From positions 124,001-188,000 of the forward strand of contig CBDEWC010000045.1 of assembly GCA_965243695.1 (NCBI GenBank): 64,000 nucleotides of DNA. Reading direction: 5' to 3'. Below the pieces are notes generated by a model, which saw only the letters and a program-made list of their open reading frames with translations, was not told where the DNA came from and searched no databases. The stretch comes from JAKVCB01 sp965243695 (lineage in GTDB: Bacteria; Planctomycetota; Planctomycetia; Pirellulales; Lacipirellulaceae). The translations under genes were made by a program, and so were the position numbers. Shown here piece by piece: positions 50,668 through 59,881 of the stretch (position 1 is the stretch's first letter; each line of letters starts with the position of its first letter).

Positions 50668-52944
50668 TCAGTCGTTTGATGTCGCCCGGGGCACAAGGCG
50701 GAGACGAAGCTCACGGACTTTCTGCAAATCGAGTCCCGGAATTTCCTGCTTCAAAACCCAATCGAGGTCGGCCAAGGCGGCCGCCTTTCGCCCGGTCATG
50801 GCCCGCAACACACCCCGATCGTGGCGGAGCCCTCCCTCTTGGGGGAACACGCCAATCATGGCGTCGACATACCGCAAAAGTGCCTCGCTGTCGCGATCAC
50901 GTTCGGCCAGAGCTCCCAAGTTACGAACCATTCTCCGGAAAATCTCCTTGGGGGGCGTGGGCTGGAGATCTTCCTCCTGCAGTGGTCGTCCTACATGGCG
51001 CAGCACAATCGCTTCGGCCTCCTGGCGCGAGATGAACTTTCCTCCCTCAAAGACATCTAAAAGTTGCTCGCTGCCATCCCTGCTGACGTGCCTCACTACA
51101 AAATGCCCTGGCAAACCGACGCCATCGATCTTCAAACCGAGTTTTTTTCCCATTTCCATGTAGAGTACCGAGAGCGTTATAGGAATCCCCTCACGGTCGT
51201 CAATGACACGGTTCAAATAGCTGTTGGCCCGGTGGTAATACTCAAAGCGACTGCCGTGATAACCATTCTGCTGAAACAGGTAAGCATTCAAGGCAACCAA
51301 TCTGGTTCTTTCATCCGAATCGTGAGGCAAACCTGATTTGATCTCCTGGGCCATCTTGTCGAGTTGCTTCACATACGCCTCAACATTGAGATCACGTTCA
51401 TCCATTTTTGCCAGCAACAATGCCCCGCGAAGCAAGTCAAATTCGCCTGCCTTCGTTGCCAGTTTATTCAATGCCTCGGCAACTCCCCGCACATGCACAT
51501 CGATTGCCAGTCGCCGCATATCCTTGGCCCGTTGTTCGAGCAGATCCGCGCGTCGCTCCAACATCTCCGCGACAGCCGCACCATCGTTATGAAAAGGTTC
51601 CAACTGGCCAGGCTCGATCTGTTCGAACTCCGGCAGCCCATCCACTAAGGTAACCAACTGACTCGTTTGGCTGGGGGTTAATTGGGAAGGGGGTAGCTGC
51701 TGGGCAACCTGAAATTGCCGAAACGAGGCAACCGTGTGCCGAAACTTGGCAAGTCCGACGCGACCCGACACAAAAGTTTTGTCGGCTGATTCAATCACCA
51801 GGTGATCGTTGACGTAACAAGATATTTTTTCATCGGCAACATGGACTTTAAGGTGATTCCAATGTCCTGGCCGATAATGTTTGGAATGGACCGTTTCCAG
51901 GATCTGCCAACTGTAGACGGTTGGTCCACGAAAACACGTCAAGCGCAACTGGCCACCCGTGGGGTAAAATCCATAATGCTTGTCGTGGCTGTCGGAATGA
52001 AAGATCAAGCCAGCCGCCCCCGATTCGTCGTCAAGCTTGACGGCAACTCCCAACTCATAGGAATTCGCTGGTGGTTTGCGTTGGGCAATGCAAAGGGACC
52101 TTCCTCCAAATCCCGTTCCGCGGCCACTTACCAGCAAATGCCCTCCCCGCTGTCGCCAGCGAGCCCCCAACCGAGGCTCCCACTCAGCGCGATTGATCGA
52201 TCCGATCGTTACCCAACGCTCGACGGAAATGGGGTTGGGCTTTTCCAATAGCGGCCCCAGTTGCTCGGCATCAACGGCAAATCCGACATCCTGATCCAGG
52301 ACTGACTTCAAACTCACAACACCGTGCACACGTCCGTGAAGATCGACGACTGGCCCTCCGCTATTGCCAGGCTCAATCGGCATCGCCAACTGAAGCATCT
52401 CTTTGCCATCGACTTTCCGAATCGCCGAAATAACACCGCTAACCGCACTATGCTTCAATCCCAGGGGGCTACCCATCACAACGACCGTCTGCCCTTGCTG
52501 GACTTGGCGAATCCCTCCCAACTCGAGGTACGGCAGTGTTTGTCCTTGGGGATCGACCTTGATGACGGCCAGATCATGGAAGCGATCGGAGGCGTGAATC
52601 GCCAGCACTGGCAATTGCACCCCCTGGGTCGTTTCGATGGTAAACTCTCGGCCCTCTCCGATGACATGAAGATTGGTCACCACCAGGTCCCCAGGAGAAA
52701 TCATAAAACCGGTCCCTATCCCCTGCTGCCGACCATCCCTGGCGGCCACCGAAATCGCTACCAGTGAACGTTTCACTTGTTCAACCGTTTGCTGCACGCT
52801 GAGGCGGGGCGGGTCGCTCCCGCTGGGCACCGCATCTTGCTGAGTCTCCAGAGCCTTTGGCAACTCCTGGGCCGCCGCGGGCAACCATAACAAGGTCCAG
52901 AAAACAAGCCATGTTTCCGCTGTGTGGGTACGCGTACGTCGCAT
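50668..52944 (-). CDS. Trypsin-like serine protease fused to a SirB1/transglutaminase-like domain
   Basis: From ATG 52944 the protein is 758 residues with a signal peptide (TWLVFWTLLWLPAAAQ). An HtrA-like S1C protease follows with His93 (VTNLHVIG), Asp124 (RFHDLAVIKV) and Ser195 (EPGNSGGPVVD), and no PDZ domain. Residues about 245-410 form a concanavalin-like/DUF1080-type beta domain (GHWNHLKVHV, SGRVGLAKFRHTV). Then comes a helical spacer and a SirB1 transglutaminase-like domain (about 530-650; REGIPITLSVLYMEMGKKLG, VGLPGHFVVRH) and a TPR-like C-terminus. SirB1-like domains usually lack a catalytic Cys, as here. It is probably a periplasmic protease or scaffold. Confidence 0.85.
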   Translation of the reverse strand: MRRTRTHTAETWLVFWTLLWLPAAAQELPKALETQQDAVPSGSDPPRLSVQQTVEQVKRSLVAISVAARDGRQQGIGTGFMISPGDLVVTNLHVIGEGREFTIETTQGVQLPVLAIHASDRFHDLAVIKVDPQGQTLPYLELGGIRQVQQGQTVVVMGSPLGLKHSAVSGVISAIRKVDGKEMLQLAMPIEPGNSGGPVVDLHGRVHGVVSLKSVLDQDVGFAVDAEQLGPLLEKPNPISVERWVTIGSINRAEWEPRLGARWRQRGGHLLVSGRGTGFGGRSLCIAQRKPPANSYELGVAVKLDDESGAAGLIFHSDSHDKHYGFYPTGGQLRLTCFRGPTVYSWQILETVHSKHYRPGHWNHLKVHVADEKISCYVNDHLVIESADKTFVSGRVGLAKFRHTVASFRQFQVAQQLPPSQLTPSQTSQLVTLVDGLPEFEQIEPGQLEPFHNDGAAVAEMLERRADLLEQRAKDMRRLAIDVHVRGVAEALNKLATKAGEFDLLRGALLLAKMDERDLNVEAYVKQLDKMAQEIKSGLPHDSDERTRLVALNAYLFQQNGYHGSRFEYYHRANSYLNRVIDDREGIPITLSVLYMEMGKKLGLKIDGVGLPGHFVVRHVSRDGSEQLLDVFEGGKFISRQEAEAIVLRHVGRPLQEEDLQPTPPKEIFRRMVRNLGALAERDRDSEALLRYVDAMIGVFPQEGGLRHDRGVLRAMTGRKAAALADLDWVLKQEIPGLDLQKVRELRLRLVPRATSND

Positions 52945-53364
52945 CGGATGCACCTCGTTAGGGACTCCGCGCCGGCCGATATCGATCGATTCTGGGGGTC
53001 AGCGTGCGTTCATTATACAACGATGTGCCATCTTCTCGCACCACCCTGCGAGATATGAAACATGGAGCTAAACAAGTGGCTTTCTGCCCAAGCACTGATC
53101 GCAGACTGTTGAGAACCATCTCCATCAGAACAGATCAGACCGGCTCTTGGGTTGCTGATACCTGACAAGATGAAATTATTTGTCCAGCCGCTTTCTGATA
53201 GCATCTCCAGACTTGAGAGATAATCTCATGCGGCAAAAAACTGGCAGCGAGGATATTGAATTGGGGACCCGCACTTTCACCGGGCTAAGCTCTAATTCGA
53301 GGGTCCACCAGTCCGATCTTCACCCAGCCAGACCAGTGCATTACTTTGGCTATTGGACAACGCA
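52945..53364. other. Intergenic region without recognised gene
   Basis: About 420 bases between the leftward protease gene and the stop of the leftward dehydratase gene. I see no motif-bearing frame, clear terminator or repeat. Confidence 0.4.
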
Positions 53365-54555
53365 TCACCACCCCTTCCAGCTGCTATCGGCATGCCGGTA
53401 TTGCCGATATGCCATATCCTCATAGGGCGCTTTGGCCACGTCGGCTTCCTTAACCTCGACTCCCAGGCCGGGGCGATCGGACAACCGGATGTGACTCTCC
53501 TCGACTACCATGTCGTGTTCCACATATTTGTGAAACATGTTGATGTAGTGAGACGAACTTTCCTGGATCAGGAAATTGTTCATCACACCGTCAGCAATGA
53601 GCGTAGCGGCAGTGCATAACGGTCCCGATGCATTGTGTGGGGCCATGAGCATCTGTTGGTGATTGGCCATTTTGGCAATCTCGACTAACGTCGAGATGCC
53701 AAAGCAATGGTTCAGGTCGGGCTGTAAGAAAGCACACGCGCGACAGTCGATCAATTCTTTGAATTCCCGTACTGTGAACAGTTTTTCACCAGTGGCAATT
53801 GGGACTGGGCTCTTGCGCGACAGCTCCATTAACGCGTCGACCGAGCCAAACTTGACGGGCTCTTCAAGGAAAAGTGGGCGATAGGGAGCAACTTGACGAG
53901 CAAACTCGATGCTCAACTCAGGTGTCGGGCTGCCGTGAGTGTCCAACAGAATATCGATGTGCGGTCCCAACACTTCACGCACCGCCTGTACACAGGCCAC
54001 CGAATGTTCGACGGCCTTGTGATCCATGGGCCAATCCCGGGTCTCCAATGGATTACCCTTGACGGCGTTATACCCCCGGGCCTTAGCTGCTTCGGCCGTT
54101 TGACTGGCTTCCTCGGGAGAGTTGAACGACAGCCCGCCGTTGTCGTACACGCGGATCTTGTCCCGCCGCTTGCCACCCAGAATCGTGGTTACCGGTACAC
54201 CCCATGCTTTGCCGGCGATGTCGTACAGTGCCATGTTGATGGCAGCAATAGCGGTACCAAATACTGACCCACCCTTCCAAGGCAAACGATTCATAATGTC
54301 CTCGCACAGCGCCTCGGGTTGCAGCGGGTCCTGGTCGATCAGCAGCGGGCGCCACGCCTGCAGCGTCGCGTCGACCGACGGCACGAGCCATTCCCCGGTC
54401 CCCTCCCCCCAACCGTCGATCCCCGCATCAGTCTCGAGCTTCAAAAATAGCCATGTCTTGCTTGTACTCGACATGCGGTGCCCGGTGTTGGGGTCGATAG
54501 CCTGACCTGCAACTGGCACGCTGAATTTGTACGTCTTGCAGCTGGTGATTTTCAT
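53365..54555 (-). CDS. Enolase-superfamily dehydratase (mandelate racemase/galactonate dehydratase type)
   Basis: The 396-residue protein has an N-terminal capping domain (residues about 1-130; FLKLETDAGIDGWGEGTGEW, INMALYDIAGKAWGVPV) and a barrel with metal ligands Asp (ILLDTHGS), Glu (LFLEEPVKF) and Glu (PIATGEKLF), then the loop QPDLNHCFGISTLVEIAKMA and MAPHNASGPLC with a catalytic-type His. It probably dehydrates a sugar acid. It lies 66 bases after the phytanoyl-CoA-dioxygenase-like gene in a leftward catabolic set. Confidence 0.9.
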   Translation of the reverse strand: MKITSCKTYKFSVPVAGQAIDPNTGHRMSSTSKTWLFLKLETDAGIDGWGEGTGEWLVPSVDATLQAWRPLLIDQDPLQPEALCEDIMNRLPWKGGSVFGTAIAAINMALYDIAGKAWGVPVTTILGGKRRDKIRVYDNGGLSFNSPEEASQTAEAAKARGYNAVKGNPLETRDWPMDHKAVEHSVACVQAVREVLGPHIDILLDTHGSPTPELSIEFARQVAPYRPLFLEEPVKFGSVDALMELSRKSPVPIATGEKLFTVREFKELIDCRACAFLQPDLNHCFGISTLVEIAKMANHQQMLMAPHNASGPLCTAATLIADGVMNNFLIQESSSHYINMFHKYVEHDMVVEESHIRLSDRPGLGVEVKEADVAKAPYEDMAYRQYRHADSSWKGW

Positions 54556-54621
54556 AGGTACTTCTTGATAGGATGCCTGATTGATTACTCAATGCTTGGG
54601 AGAATGTCTCTTCAAAAAAAT

Positions 54622-55641
54622 CTAATTCGTCAGGCGAAGCTGTTTCATTAACAGCTCTGCCCGCTTGCACTTATTTTCATCCTTATCGCGGGCGACGATG
54701 CGTTGGAGTGTCGAGTACGCACGGATATCACCCTCCGCAGCCATCTCACACGCGAGGTCATCGCGAAGCACCTGGTAGCTGGCGTCGTATTCGTTGAGCT
54801 TCAGATCGTACTTTTTCCAGTAGTAACGATACGGTTTGGTGTCGTCGGGCCAGTCGGCATAGAGCTGTTCCCAGCTGGCGATCTCACGACAATGCGGTTC
54901 GAGCGAGCCGGGGCTGACCGGCTGGGAAATGCCTTGGTAGCGAGCGTCCATCGACAACCTCAACCGCTTGCCGGTACATGGCATGCCTTTATGCACAGTC
55001 AGGCTGTGAAACAGAATCACATCACCCTGTTGCAACGGGTTGTAGCACCAGTTGTCGGGCAGTTCATCGCTGATCTCCAGGCCACCGGCGCCAAGCGCAG
55101 GTCGGAACTTGTAAATGCCGTTCTTGTGCGATCCGGCGCAGATCTGCAAACCACCCATTGGCAAAGGAATGTCGGCGAACGGAATCCACGCGGTGTAGGT
55201 TTCGGCAGTGCCTTGAATTGGAATCCAGTCCTGATGCGGCGGCGTGGTGAATTCGGTCTTCTCCGGGAAGATGTAGCGTGCGATGACGCGCGGGTGTGGC
55301 AACACCGTTTCTCCAACCATTCGCTCAACCAGACCAACAAGGTCGGGATGATGCTGGATCGCCTGAAATGTGGGCTTGCGGTACAGCTCAACGAGCACGT
55401 TCATGTAATCGTCAGCGGGCTCAACGCGAAAGCCAGACAGGTCGGCAATTCCTTCATCCAAAGGTGCCGAAGCGTCCACACAGCCGGCATTACGCAGCAG
55501 TTCAAGCCAGCTTAGCCGCATTGCTTCCAGCACCTCTACGGGAACGACACCGCGGACGAACAGATAGCCGTCACGCGCCATTCGTTGTCGCAGCTCCTCG
55601 CCCTCATGAGCGACGTCGGTCGAGTCGAGAAAGGGTTTCAT
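54622..55641 (-). CDS. Phytanoyl-CoA dioxygenase (PhyH) family protein
   Basis: The 339-residue protein has the Fe(II)/2-oxoglutarate facial triad: HxD in PPHQDWIPIQG, distal His in FHSLTVHKGMPCTGKRLRLS, and the Arg for 2-oxoglutarate just after. Middle signature: AWIPFADIPLPMGGLQICAGS. Planctomycetes carry many such proteins near sugar-catabolic genes; substrates are unknown. Neighbours on the same strand are the dehydratase, an MFS remnant and an SDR gene. Confidence 0.88.
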   Translation of the reverse strand: MKPFLDSTDVAHEGEELRQRMARDGYLFVRGVVPVEVLEAMRLSWLELLRNAGCVDASAPLDEGIADLSGFRVEPADDYMNVLVELYRKPTFQAIQHHPDLVGLVERMVGETVLPHPRVIARYIFPEKTEFTTPPHQDWIPIQGTAETYTAWIPFADIPLPMGGLQICAGSHKNGIYKFRPALGAGGLEISDELPDNWCYNPLQQGDVILFHSLTVHKGMPCTGKRLRLSMDARYQGISQPVSPGSLEPHCREIASWEQLYADWPDDTKPYRYYWKKYDLKLNEYDASYQVLRDDLACEMAAEGDIRAYSTLQRIVARDKDENKCKRAELLMKQLRLTN

Positions 55642-55776
55642 GGGTTTAAATCTCCTGGACGCCGATTATTGTACTCGCAGTGATCGACCGAACAAAATGC
55701 AGGAGTGAGGGCCGTGGCTGGAACACGCCATAGTCCGGTTGCCATCGCCGATCACCATTTGCCTGTTTGGAAAGTC

Positions 55777-56301
55777 TTATGCGCCCGCATCGCTCATCAC
55801 ATCCGACATGACTTGCTGCTGAAGATCCGCAATTTTGACCGAATCGGCGTAGCCCCATCGGGACAGTGGCTGATGTCCAGTGTCATTTGGGCTCTCTGAA
55901 GTCCGAATGGGAAACTCCCGGTTGTAAATCAACAATCCAACTGCGCCAACCAGGCACAGAACGGCAGCGGCCAGGAAAGGCCCAGCTGATTTAAAGTCGC
56001 TGGCGTCCAGATTCTACCCTGTCTGCACAATCCAGGCGAAGGTGGTACCGGCCAAGCCCAAAAACATTAACGTCATTCCAATCGCCGTAGCACGCAGGTC
56101 CGATGGCATGTGCTCTGACATGTAACCCGCGTGGGACCAGCGCATAAACTGTCGCACGAATTCAAACGCGGCAGCGGCTAAAAAGAGCTCCCAGGCCAAC
56201 TGGCTGACACCAATGCCTGGAACAGAGACTGAAAACGCCGCCAGTATTATCACAGCGGCGATACCCGGAGTGCACGGCCGGCTAGCAATCCCACCGCCCA
56301 T
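55777..56301 (-). pseudogene. Remnant of an MFS transporter
   Basis: The frame upstream of 56014 reads the C-terminal part of an MFS permease (MRWSHAGYMSEHMPSDLRAT then AIGMTLMFLGLAGTTFAWI), with two or three membrane helices. A TAG at 56014-56016 interrupts it. Without changing frame the sequence continues with a last helix (GPFLAAAVLCLVGAVGLLIY) and a charged tail to a TAA at 55777. The N-terminal eight or so helices are missing; the SDR stop lies 20 bases upstream. It is thus 5'-truncated with an internal stop, and lies where a transporter for the catabolic set would be expected. Confidence 0.75.
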
Positions 56302-56321
56302 GTTCCGGACCGCCTCGCGAT

Positions 56322-57086
56322 CTAATGGAAAACGAAGTTCAACCCGCCATCAATTCGCAGCTTGGCACCGGTGATGTAATCTGCCGCATCGGAACAAAGA
56401 AAAGTAGCAGCTCGGCCCATGTCCTCGATGGTGGCAAGCCGTCCCAAGGGACATTTTTCACCTCCGCCCTGGATTTCTTGTTCGGTGGAATAATCTCGTT
56501 CACCAGGGGTATCCGTCCAGCCTGGCTCGATCACGTTGACCCGAATGCGATGAGAACTCAACTCGTTGGCAATGATGTTGGCCATGTGGTTGATACCCGC
56601 CTTGGCAACGTTGTAGGAAAGCGAACCGCTGTGGGGTATGAACGCACGAATGGAACTGATGAACACCATACTTCCTCCGCTGCCCTGCCTGACCATCTGT
56701 CGAGCGGCAGCCTGTGCAGTGTGAAAGGCACCCCACAAAGTAACATCCATGGTTCGCTGCATCCCTGATATTTCGATTTCCAGAAATGGCTGTCTTTTAC
56801 TGTAATAGGAATTGCAAACGGCGATGTCGAGGTGTCCGAAGCGTTGAACTGTGGCCTCAACCATCCTGTCAACGTCCGAGCGGTCAGCCACATCGCCCTG
56901 AAGGATAAGGGCCTGTCGCCCCATTGCCTGGACCTCTTCGGCAACCTCCTCGGCATCTTGCTTGTGTTGAAAATAGTTGATGGCGACATCGGCACCGGAG
57001 CGAGCCATCTCCAGGGCACACCCTTTTCCGATTCCGCGTGACGCACCGGTAATCAAAGCAACTTTCTTAGTGAGATCAGCATTCAT
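56322..57086 (-). CDS. Short-chain dehydrogenase/reductase
   Basis: A 254-residue classical SDR. The cofactor motif ALITGASRGIGKGCALEMA is at residues 10-28, followed by the Asp-containing GDVADRSDVDRM, catalytic Ser in VFISSIRAFIPHSG, YNVAKAG (Tyr-x3-Lys), and VIEPGWTDTPGER. The N-terminal NYFQHKQ after beta-2 suggests NADPH or NADH ambiguity. It probably oxidises a sugar or sugar acid in the same pathway as the dehydratase downstream. Confidence 0.92.
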   Translation of the reverse strand: MNADLTKKVALITGASRGIGKGCALEMARSGADVAINYFQHKQDAEEVAEEVQAMGRQALILQGDVADRSDVDRMVEATVQRFGHLDIAVCNSYYSKRQPFLEIEISGMQRTMDVTLWGAFHTAQAAARQMVRQGSGGSMVFISSIRAFIPHSGSLSYNVAKAGINHMANIIANELSSHRIRVNVIEPGWTDTPGERDYSTEQEIQGGGEKCPLGRLATIEDMGRAATFLCSDAADYITGAKLRIDGGLNFVFH

Positions 57087-57433
57087 GATATTGTGTTTCA
57101 GTGGTTACTCGACTGTCGACCGCGGGGGGGATCCATCTTGGAAATTAAACACCCCTTCAGAATCAGAACGAATGGTTATCCAATCGTGAGTCACTCCTTT
57201 CACGACAACCTGATTGTCTCCGCCTCACGGTTAGAACCAGCGTACAAGGTAAGGTTCATTCGGCATCTAAGGTACCCTTGTTTTTTCCCTTCGAACAGGC
57301 CTTATAAAATCAACAAGGGCAAAGCGGCTTTCATCTGGAGCACGCCACAACTCCGCGAAGTTTTGCGAGTCTTCAACCTGGTGCTGCCGTCGGTGGGATG
57401 ACTTCTGGGACCAGTACGACAGGTGGTAACAAG
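57087..57433. other. Intergenic region without recognised gene
   Basis: About 350 bases upstream of the SDR gene and downstream of the Nramp-like gene. A G7 run is present at 57124. No gene or terminator is evident. Confidence 0.4.
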
Positions 57434-58771
57434 CTACATAAGACTAACCTGCAACCAGATTCGCACAGCTGTGCGTACGGCCAGCGCAACCACCACCAAC
57501 AGTCCACACCCTGTGAGCGCCAGCATCCACCAAGAGGCAACCCGATTTCCCTGGGCATCACGTCGGGTGCCCAGGTAAAGCAATGAAAATGCGAGCACCG
57601 GCCCCCCCAATACGGTCACTGCCTGCGCAAAAATAATCAGCGGCACCCTCCCCTGGGCACTAGTTGCCAGGGCAACCAACATCCCGATAAGCATGACAAG
57701 CACCGTAAAACGCTTCGTCCAAACCGAATCCATACGGGCATCAAGCCCCAGACCGTCAGCCAGCAAAGTTCCTCCAACGATCGAGTTGACCAAAAAAGAG
57801 CTGATCGCACCGGCGAATATCCCCAGACAGAACAGTATTTTTGCGTAGGGACCAAAAAGTGGTTCCAATTGCTGGGCCACGTCACCGGCACTTTTCAGAT
57901 CAGCCGGTTTCACATTTCCGGCGAGTACCGACGCGGCGGTAATCATAACCATCAGGGTAATACCGACCAAAATCACGGTGCCAACAATCGAGTCGACCAG
58001 GCCTTGGCCGAGTTGTCCCCGCCCCCACCCTTTCTCCTTGACCAGGTAAGCCTGATAAAAAGCACCGCCGATCGAAAAAGTGGTCACGATCAACCCTTGC
58101 AGGGTGATCCAGGGATCGATCATTTTTGGCCCATCGGCGGTTGAGTTTCCCACCTCTGCCACCTGCTCGAGCCGCGGCAAAAAACTCCCTGCCAATTGCT
58201 CAGGCACGCTGGGCACAAGCCCCAGAAGAACGGCAAATCCGTTGGGATTGGACCACACAAGATTTGCCGCGAACCCCAAGAGCATGAGCGCCATCAGGAT
58301 CATCATCAGCCGCTCCAGCGGCATGTAAAGTTTTTGCAAACCAAACAGGCAGGCAACCAACAGACCATTCAAGCCAACCAGCAAAACAATCCGTCCCGTG
58401 TTCGACACGTCCAGCAGAGGTTCAATGGCAGCCAACACCCCCAGGTTATTGCTGAACTGAAAACAAGATGCCATCAGAAATACGGAAACCCCCGCCAGCA
58501 GTGCCACGGGGCGGCCCAATCGCCAGGCCAACTCACGGCAGGGGGAATGCTGAAGCGAAACTCCAATCCGCATCCCGGTCGCAATGGCTCCCACCATCAG
58601 GAGGCCAGCACCAACCAGGGCCCACTCCATCTGGTACCCGAACTGGCAGCCGATTTTTGAACTCGTGAGGATGCTACCAGGACCCAGGACCACGCAGGCG
58701 ACAATGATCGCCGGGCCAAACGAACTCCAAAAACGGCGGACCACTCCTGGATCTTCAACCGAGGTCGACAT
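57434..58771 (-). CDS. Nramp-like divalent metal transporter homologue
   Basis: The 445-residue protein has about 11 membrane helices and the Nramp fold pattern, starting FGPAIIVACVVLGPGSILTS. In canonical Nramp proteins helix 1 carries DPGN, whose Asp and Asn bind metal; here it is GPGS. The helix-6 A-x-x-MPH motif is also absent (GGAFYQAYLVKEKG). It therefore belongs to an Nramp-related group with other substrates, perhaps Mg2+ or another cation, or lacks metal transport. It is followed downstream by nothing on its strand for 350 bases; upstream is the Gfo/Idh/MocA gene. Confidence 0.85.
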   Translation of the reverse strand: MSTSVEDPGVVRRFWSSFGPAIIVACVVLGPGSILTSSKIGCQFGYQMEWALVGAGLLMVGAIATGMRIGVSLQHSPCRELAWRLGRPVALLAGVSVFLMASCFQFSNNLGVLAAIEPLLDVSNTGRIVLLVGLNGLLVACLFGLQKLYMPLERLMMILMALMLLGFAANLVWSNPNGFAVLLGLVPSVPEQLAGSFLPRLEQVAEVGNSTADGPKMIDPWITLQGLIVTTFSIGGAFYQAYLVKEKGWGRGQLGQGLVDSIVGTVILVGITLMVMITAASVLAGNVKPADLKSAGDVAQQLEPLFGPYAKILFCLGIFAGAISSFLVNSIVGGTLLADGLGLDARMDSVWTKRFTVLVMLIGMLVALATSAQGRVPLIIFAQAVTVLGGPVLAFSLLYLGTRRDAQGNRVASWWMLALTGCGLLVVVALAVRTAVRIWLQVSLM

Positions 58772-58817
58772 GGTTGGTCCCTATTGCTTGAGCATTGCGG
58801 AAAACTATAAATCCTCG

Positions 58818-59849
58818 TTACCAGTCTCTTTTTCTAGCCGCTTTGACCTTTGCCTCGGCGATGAGACCCGCAATCTTCACCGGAGTTCCGTTACGTGCTT
58901 TACTGAGATCGGCTGCCTCCATGAAAGCAAATATTTCGATGGTTTCCTCTGCAGTGGTTGGCGGGACCCCATGACGAAAGAAATCAACAATGTTGACGAC
59001 CAGTGGTTCGTACCCACCATAGGTCCCCACCTCCAGCGTACCCGTAGTACCAAAAGCAAGACCTCCATAGGTCGACTTGCCAACACGCATCCCCCGGAAC
59101 GACCCGATCCGTCCCCCTTCCCAAACGCCAACGGCTAAATCTTCACCAGCCGTGTGGGTACGAGAAACGGACTTGCAACCGGTTCCCATGACCGTAAAGA
59201 GAACTTCCACGCCGTGAATTCCATACCAGAACAAATCGGGATGGGTCGGTTCCAGAGGACAAGAACAGTGCGTGTCACAACCGACGATCGGACCAATCGA
59301 ACCTTGATGGGCAGCCACGGTTCCCTTACCGTAACGCAGCGTCGAAGTTGAAAACAGAGGCACCCCATAGTGTTTGGCCGCTTCAAAAATAGCAATCACG
59401 TCGACCAATGAGGCCGCCATCGGTTTATCAATAAACATCCGTTTGCCCGCTTTGAGTACCGGTAGTGCCTGGCGGAGATGGGGACGACCATCGTTGGTTT
59501 CCAATAACACTGCGTCAACCCGCGGAAGCAGTTCGGCGATGGAATCGACAATCTCCACTCCCATTGCCTGAACTTCTTGCGTATATCTCGGCACGCGGCT
59601 GACACTCGACTCGATATCAGGGCTCCCCTGAGGGTACGCGGCAACAACCCGGCAACCCGCCAGTTCGGGCGGTGGATTCTCGGCATTGAGGAGCCTGGTA
59701 AAGTGAACCACATGCGAGGTATCAAGACCGATAATCCCTACACGGATCTCAGGTGGCGATTGGTCGTTGGCCGCTGCAGGAAGTGTGAGCCGCGTCAGGC
59801 TCCCAACGGCAATCAAAAAGAGAGTCCATCTTCGACAAAGGGCAGTCAT
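58818..59849 (-). CDS. Secreted Gfo/Idh/MocA family oxidoreductase
   Basis: From ATG 59849 the protein is 343 residues. A signal peptide (TLFLIAVGSLTRLTLPAAANDQ) precedes a Rossmann domain (IRVGIIGLDTSHVVHF; the usual GxGxxG is changed to GLDTSH), then LLETNDGRPHLRQALPVLKAG and the family EKP motif as FIDKPMAASL. The C-terminal alpha/beta domain follows. The family oxidises sugars or inositols with NAD(P); secreted members are common in planctomycetes, and cofactor use outside the cytoplasm is puzzling. It lies 32 bases after the PVC-type heme protein gene, as an apparent operon. Confidence 0.88.
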   Translation of the reverse strand: MTALCRRWTLFLIAVGSLTRLTLPAAANDQSPPEIRVGIIGLDTSHVVHFTRLLNAENPPPELAGCRVVAAYPQGSPDIESSVSRVPRYTQEVQAMGVEIVDSIAELLPRVDAVLLETNDGRPHLRQALPVLKAGKRMFIDKPMAASLVDVIAIFEAAKHYGVPLFSTSTLRYGKGTVAAHQGSIGPIVGCDTHCSCPLEPTHPDLFWYGIHGVEVLFTVMGTGCKSVSRTHTAGEDLAVGVWEGGRIGSFRGMRVGKSTYGGLAFGTTGTLEVGTYGGYEPLVVNIVDFFRHGVPPTTAEETIEIFAFMEAADLSKARNGTPVKIAGLIAEAKVKAARKRDW

Positions 59850-59881
59850 CACGATCTCCAGTGTGTATCTACAAGCCTGCT

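Noticed and set aside
54703..55515. A 270-codon plus-strand frame opposite the PhyH gene
   Set aside because: No motifs; the PhyH triad on the minus strand is intact.
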